NCBI RefSeq assembly: GCF_001686985.1
Contig: NZ_CP015318.1
Span: forward strand, 3,780,001 to 3,844,000
DNA: 64,000 nucleotides
Reading direction: 5' to 3'
Source: Mesorhizobium amorphae CCNWGS0123
GTDB taxonomy: Bacteria; Pseudomonadota; Alphaproteobacteria; Rhizobiales; Rhizobiaceae
The notes beneath the pieces were generated by a model, which saw only the letters and a program-made list of their open reading frames with translations, was not told the origin of the DNA and made no database searches. Made by a program: the position numbers and the translations under genes. Positions 60,269 through 64,000 of the stretch are shown here, piece by piece (position 1 is the first letter of the stretch; each line of letters starts with the position of its first letter).

Positions 60269-61636
60269 TCAGCCTTCGACCGGTAGGTCGAGCTCGGCGG
60301 CGAGTGCTTCAAGTGTGTCGCCAAGGACCGAGACAATCTCACCGATCTGATCTCTGGTCACAATCAGCGGTGGGCAGACCATAAAATTGTCGCTCACCGG
60401 CCCGCCACGCACGCGCCGCGAATAGATGATCAGTCCGCGCTCGAACGCCAGATCGATGAGCCGCAAATTGGCGTTGAGAGCCTGCGGCAATGGCGTCTTG
60501 GCCAAGGGGTCCGCATAGAGTTCAGCCCCCATGAACAGGCCCTTGCCCCGCACGTCGGCAATGAAAGGAAAGCGCCGAGTCAGGGCCTCGAGCTCGCCTC
60601 TCAGCAACTCGCCCATGGCGGCGGAATTCTCGACCAGGCCAAGGCGGTCGACCTCGCCAAGAACGGCAACACCCGCTGCGCAAGCGACAGGGTTGCCGCC
60701 ATAAGTATGGCCATGCAGGAAGCCACCCATCTCGAGAACCGGCCCGACGATCCTCTGTGTCGCGGCAAGTGCGCCAAGGGGAGCATAGCCAGAAGAAAGA
60801 CCCTTCGACAGTGCGACGATATCCGGCCGGCAGGACCAATGGTCGCCACCCAGGAATTTTCCGGTGCGCCCAATGCCAGTCATCACTTCGTCGTGGATCA
60901 ACAGGATCCCGTAGCGGTCGCAGATTTCACGGATACGCGGAAAATAGCTGTCGGGCGGAACCAGCGCTGCTGTCGCGGCACCGCCGATCGGCTCCATGAC
61001 GAAAGCGAGCACGCTTTCCGACCCTTCCTCGAGGATCTTTTCCTCCAGCATATTCGCGTAGCGGATGCCTCGTTGTTCCATCGACAGATTGTCGTGATCG
61101 CGATGAACAAACGGGGCCGGCACCAACGGCATTGGCCGGCCGCTCGCGTCGAAGGTCTTGGTGAGTATGTCGTCGCCGGTGACGGCAAGCGTGCCGATCG
61201 TGACGCCATGATAGGAGGGCATACGTCCGATGATTTTCCAGCGCTTGTCCTGACCTGTCGCTACTGCCCATTGCCGCGCGAGCTTGAGGCAGGCCTCGAT
61301 CGCCTCAGAGCCGCCCGATACGAAATAGATGCGGTCGAGCCCGTTCGGCAGTCGCTCGGCCAGCCCCCGCGCAAGCTCGACGGCCTGTTCGTTCTCGAAT
61401 TGAAAGATGTAGGCAAAGCTGACGCGATCCAGCTGCCGCTTCATCGCGTCGATGACATTGCGGTTGCCGTGACCAACATTGACGTTAACCGCGCCGCTCG
61501 ATCCGTCTATGTAGCGGCGGCCGCTCTTGTCCCAGAGGTAGATGCCATCGGCGCGGTCCACCATTGGCCGTTGCAGCCGGGTGAAATGGAAAAGATTCGG
61601 TCGGCGGTCGGCTTCGACGGACTGCACAGCGGTCAT
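60269..61636 (-). CDS. Class III aminotransferase
   Basis: The 455-residue PLP-dependent transaminase has V-S-G-G-S-E-A-I-E-A near 108, the PLP-phosphate binding I-H-D-E-V-M-T-G-I-G-R-T near 247, and the catalytic Lys at about 278 in A-L-S-K-G-L-S-S-G-Y. Class III enzymes often take omega-amines or beta-amino acids. The start ATG at 61636 is nine bases after the preceding gene and is overlapped by an in-frame TTG. Confidence 0.92.
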   Translation of the reverse strand: MTAVQSVEADRRPNLFHFTRLQRPMVDRADGIYLWDKSGRRYIDGSSGAVNVNVGHGNRNVIDAMKRQLDRVSFAYIFQFENEQAVELARGLAERLPNGLDRIYFVSGGSEAIEACLKLARQWAVATGQDKRWKIIGRMPSYHGVTIGTLAVTGDDILTKTFDASGRPMPLVPAPFVHRDHDNLSMEQRGIRYANMLEEKILEEGSESVLAFVMEPIGGAATAALVPPDSYFPRIREICDRYGILLIHDEVMTGIGRTGKFLGGDHWSCRPDIVALSKGLSSGYAPLGALAATQRIVGPVLEMGGFLHGHTYGGNPVACAAGVAVLGEVDRLGLVENSAAMGELLRGELEALTRRFPFIADVRGKGLFMGAELYADPLAKTPLPQALNANLRLIDLAFERGLIIYSRRVRGGPVSDNFMVCPPLIVTRDQIGEIVSVLGDTLEALAAELDLPVEG

Positions 61637-61645
61637 CAACCCCTC

Positions 61646-63286
61646 TTATTTTCGGCCGAGATAGCGATCGAGGACATTTCTGGTCACACGCTCGACCATC
61701 GCGTCCTGCCTTAGCAGGCCGGCGACCCATTCGCAGCTTCCGGCATGAAACACCTCGCCCTTGCCGCGCGGGAAATTGACGATCATGCCGTTGCCGCGTT
61801 TGACTTTTTCCAGATTGGCGTCGCTCGCCTCGCCGAACAGGGTTTCTGCAGTAAACCGGCCGTCCTCGTCGCCGAGGAACTGGTCCTTGAGCGGAATGTC
61901 GGCGCTCTCCTCGACCTGGCTGGCCATGCCGACCGCAAGTACCTCGAGGCCATCAGGCGCGCCGCTGGTGGCGGTGGGATAGGGCAGGCCGCCGCGGATC
62001 TCGAAATCGAGCCCGTCGACCTCGTAGCCATAGATATGGCTGTCGGCGCCCAGCAGATCGCCATAGTAGATGCCGGTGCCGGCGAACGCCCAATGTTCCG
62101 GACGGTAGACCGGAAAACCCCGCACGCCGCGCGGCGCACAGCCGCCCCAGCCGGCATAGACGCCCCTGGTCGCATTGAGGCCGAAGGTTGCCGAGCCCGG
62201 CCGGCCGATCTCCGGCGCTTCCCAGGAGTTGGTGGCGCGGGTGACGTCGCCACCGCGATAGGCCGGATCTTCGGCACGCGCCTTGTACTTGTAGCAGACC
62301 TGCCGGCGGCCCTCGTCCTCAAGCCTGGTCTGCCACATGAAATTGCCGGCGAAACGGGCCGCGTGGCCGCCACGTTTGACGTAATTGTCGACCGCATCGC
62401 GCATCTCCCAGGTCCAGTATTCGTCATGGCCGACGAAGACGACACAATCGTAGCCGTCGAGGATCTCGGGCGAGAAATGCAATTCGTGTTGGCTGGCGAG
62501 ATCGACTGCATAGCCGGCGTGCTCGGCGAAGCGGAAAAAATGGCTGTCGTAGCTCGCCCAGCCGGAAGAGGCGTACTTTTTCGAATGCCCGGTGGCAAAA
62601 GCCCATTCCATGTGCGGGTAGCGCGGCACCGTCTTCGGCGGCACGGCGACCTCCAGCGGCACGCGCGGTACATCTTTCGGCAGCACGACGAAGCCGCGGC
62701 ACCAAGGCCGCTGTGTCGACACCATGCGCGCATACTGGTCGCGGTTCGCGCCGGTGATGCCTTCATAGTGATTGGAGCCGCCCCAGGTGTTGTAGGCGAG
62801 CCAGGTGCCCGTCGCCGCCACCTGCAGCACGCGGCCGGGTTTCTTGCCAGGCTTCGGTGCGACGATGAAGAGATGGTGGCAGCGGATCGGCTTGCCGTCA
62901 CGGCCCTCCGCTTCAAGCGTGATGCGATAGGCGCCGGATGGCCAGTCGTCGCCGATGCGAAACTCGAACGACGCCTCCCAGCCGCAGCCCTCGACCGAGC
63001 ACTGATCCGGCGTGTCCTGCCAGCGCGCCGCTATTCCCGTCTTCTCGAACGCCTTTGTCTCGAAGCCGCCGTCGCGGACGATCGTGATGCCGAAAGTGGC
63101 GGCCGTCGCGCTGACATGCAGCGCCACCGTTTCGCCCGGGCGGTAGGAAAACCGGTCGCTGTAGCACCAGATTTCGCCACGCTCGCCGTCCATCCCCGGC
63201 CGTTCGTAGTAATGCGTGCGCACCGCCTGCCGGCGCTGCTCCGGCGTCAGTCCGAAATCGGGAAATTCGGTCGGCAGATGGGTCAT
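61646..63286 (-). CDS. N,N-dimethylformamidase beta subunit-like protein
   Basis: The protein is about 546 residues. Its C-terminal two thirds resemble the large subunit of N,N-dimethylformamidase: T-W-L-A-Y-N-T-W-G-G-S-N-H-Y-E-G near 175, F-V-G-H-D-E-Y-W-T near 300 and A-G-S-C-E-W-V-A-G near the end. These hold likely metal and acid residues. No DmfA1-like small subunit gene is nearby. The start is uncertain: ATG at 63286, ATG at 63316 or TTG at 63397. It is the first gene of the operon. Confidence 0.8.
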   Translation of the reverse strand: MTHLPTEFPDFGLTPEQRRQAVRTHYYERPGMDGERGEIWCYSDRFSYRPGETVALHVSATAATFGITIVRDGGFETKAFEKTGIAARWQDTPDQCSVEGCGWEASFEFRIGDDWPSGAYRITLEAEGRDGKPIRCHHLFIVAPKPGKKPGRVLQVAATGTWLAYNTWGGSNHYEGITGANRDQYARMVSTQRPWCRGFVVLPKDVPRVPLEVAVPPKTVPRYPHMEWAFATGHSKKYASSGWASYDSHFFRFAEHAGYAVDLASQHELHFSPEILDGYDCVVFVGHDEYWTWEMRDAVDNYVKRGGHAARFAGNFMWQTRLEDEGRRQVCYKYKARAEDPAYRGGDVTRATNSWEAPEIGRPGSATFGLNATRGVYAGWGGCAPRGVRGFPVYRPEHWAFAGTGIYYGDLLGADSHIYGYEVDGLDFEIRGGLPYPTATSGAPDGLEVLAVGMASQVEESADIPLKDQFLGDEDGRFTAETLFGEASDANLEKVKRGNGMIVNFPRGKGEVFHAGSCEWVAGLLRQDAMVERVTRNVLDRYLGRK

Positions 63287-63444
63287 GAACACCGCAAAGG
63301 GCTCGAACGCCGCCATTTCGGCGATCTGCCGGCCAAGCGTCAAATGGAAACGATCGGGCCAGCAATCGCCAGGGCCACCCTTGGCCGCTCTCGCCAAACC
63401 GACTATCTCAAACGAGGCGGTGTTTTCCGCAGGTGGGAGCCGAC

Positions 63445-63693
63445 ATGCTGAGAGTCCAGAAGGTCAAGGTCGACGACATCTACGTGCCGACCGCGCGCAA
63501 GAAGACGCTGCATCCCGAGACCGTCCGCCATCTGGCGGAGGACATTCTGGAAAACGGCATGAAGATGCCGATCCAGGTCCGCCACGACGGCAAGCGCCAT
63601 ATCCTCGTCGAGGGCCTGCACCGGCTGGAAGCGGCCAAGTGGCTCGGCGAGACCGAGATCGACGCATATCTGGTCCAGGCCAAGCGCCACTAG
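63445..63693 (+). CDS. Stand-alone ParB/sulfiredoxin-fold domain protein
   Basis: The 82-residue protein is one ParB N-terminal (ParB/Srx) domain: V-D-D-I-Y-V-P-T-A-R-K-K-T-L-H, then V-R-H-D-G-K-R-H-I-L-V-E-G-L-H-R-L-E-A. This fold binds nucleotides (CTP in ParB, ATP in sulfiredoxin). Without the helix-turn-helix it cannot act as a normal ParB. The ATG at 63445 follows GGGAG. It is divergent from the amidohydrolase operon. Confidence 0.82.
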   Translation: MLRVQKVKVDDIYVPTARKKTLHPETVRHLAEDILENGMKMPIQVRHDGKRHILVEGLHRLEAAKWLGETEIDAYLVQAKRH

Positions 63694-63830
63694 GCGAACT
63701 CCTGAGCCGTCGGCCGACGCCGGCCGTTCCTGTCACCCTCCTGTGAATTTTTTCGCGGACCGTGTCGGCCCGCGCTGCGCTCACCCGTCTTTGAAGCGGA
63801 ACCGCATATCAAACACACCGAGGAGACCCC

Positions 63831-64000
63831 ATGACCACCAAGCTCGACATCGCCCCCGCCAACGACCGCGAACTGGTTCTCGCCCGCATCATCGATGCGC
63901 CGCGCGAGAACGTCTATCGCTGCTGGACCGACAACAAGCTGGTGACGCAGTGGTTCGCGCCAAAGCCGTGGACGACGCCGCGTGCCGAAATGGACGTGCG
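63831..64000 (+). CDS. SRPBCC/AHSA1-like protein, N-terminal part only
   Basis: The reading frame from the ATG at 63831 (GAGGAG upstream) runs off the window. The 57 residues seen match the START of AHSA1-type SRPBCC proteins: R-E-L-V-L-A-R-I-I-D-A-P-R-E-N-V-Y-R-C-W-T-D and the W-F-A-P-K-P-W-T-T block. These bind hydrophobic ligands. Nothing further can be said from a fragment. Confidence 0.85.
   Translation, partial: MTTKLDIAPANDRELVLARIIDAPRENVYRCWTDNKLVTQWFAPKPWTTPRAEMDV

Noticed and set aside
61745..63451. A 568-codon plus-strand frame opposite the DMFase-like gene
   Set aside because: Composition is biased and without motifs. The minus-strand gene has recognisable blocks and fits the operon.

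Overview
The window is a stretch of high-GC alphaproteobacterial chromosome. Gene content and order point to Rhizobiales, most likely Mesorhizobium or a close relative. The signs are a suf cluster with sufT and sufA, separate PurS/PurQ/PurL subunits, an ATPase zeta inhibitor (DUF1476), a DUF1127 gene, and several intergenic palindromic repeats of the kind found in rhizobia. No tRNA, rRNA, insertion sequence, prophage or CRISPR array was seen.

Layout. 1-6123: Fe-S cluster assembly (tail of a cysteine desulfurase, sufB, sufC, sufD, sufS, sufT, sufA). 6157-8993: a GFA-type zinc protein, a TfoX-N protein and a psuK-psuG pseudouridine catabolism pair. 9203-10496: recA with a candidate SOS box and a strong terminator. 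10572-15541: a small membrane protein, alaS, an SDR-DoxX fusion and a small membrane protein. 15576-20688: GST and icd (minus strand), a TrmJ-like methyltransferase, a DUF805-like protein, murI, a DUF3008 protein and a small basic secreted protein. 20689-22828: rpsD behind a structured leader and flanked by inverted repeat copies, then ttcA. 22818-25401: an inositol monophosphatase family protein, a secreted protein and a Bcr/CflA efflux pump.

25526-41836 carries purine synthesis genes (purC, purS, purQ, purL, purB) plus bolA and grxD, with unrelated genes between them. These include a plus-strand cassette of a phosphodiester glycosidase-like protein, a two-domain multicopper oxidase and a ZIP transporter, and a MocR regulator divergent from a DUF1127 gene. 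41895-46026 holds secreted and membrane proteins, a P1 peptidase with an orphan solute-binding protein, and a flavin reductase. 46061-50958 is a molybdenum-hydroxylase maturation set (CoxD-like, CoxE-like, split XdhC, MoeA-MocA fusion) with no catalytic subunits in view.

50991-64000 is an accessory region of hydrolases, small proteins, an aldo/keto reductase and a class V aminotransferase-like protein. It also has a tightly packed six-gene minus-strand operon (57225-63286): N,N-dimethylformamidase-like protein, class III transaminase, BKACE enzyme, DUF523, GNAT and histone-deacetylase-like amidohydrolase. This operon is the best candidate for an undescribed catabolic pathway. A stand-alone ParB-type domain and the start of an SRPBCC protein close the window.

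Functions are assigned by recognising motifs and sequence by eye; no database search was run.
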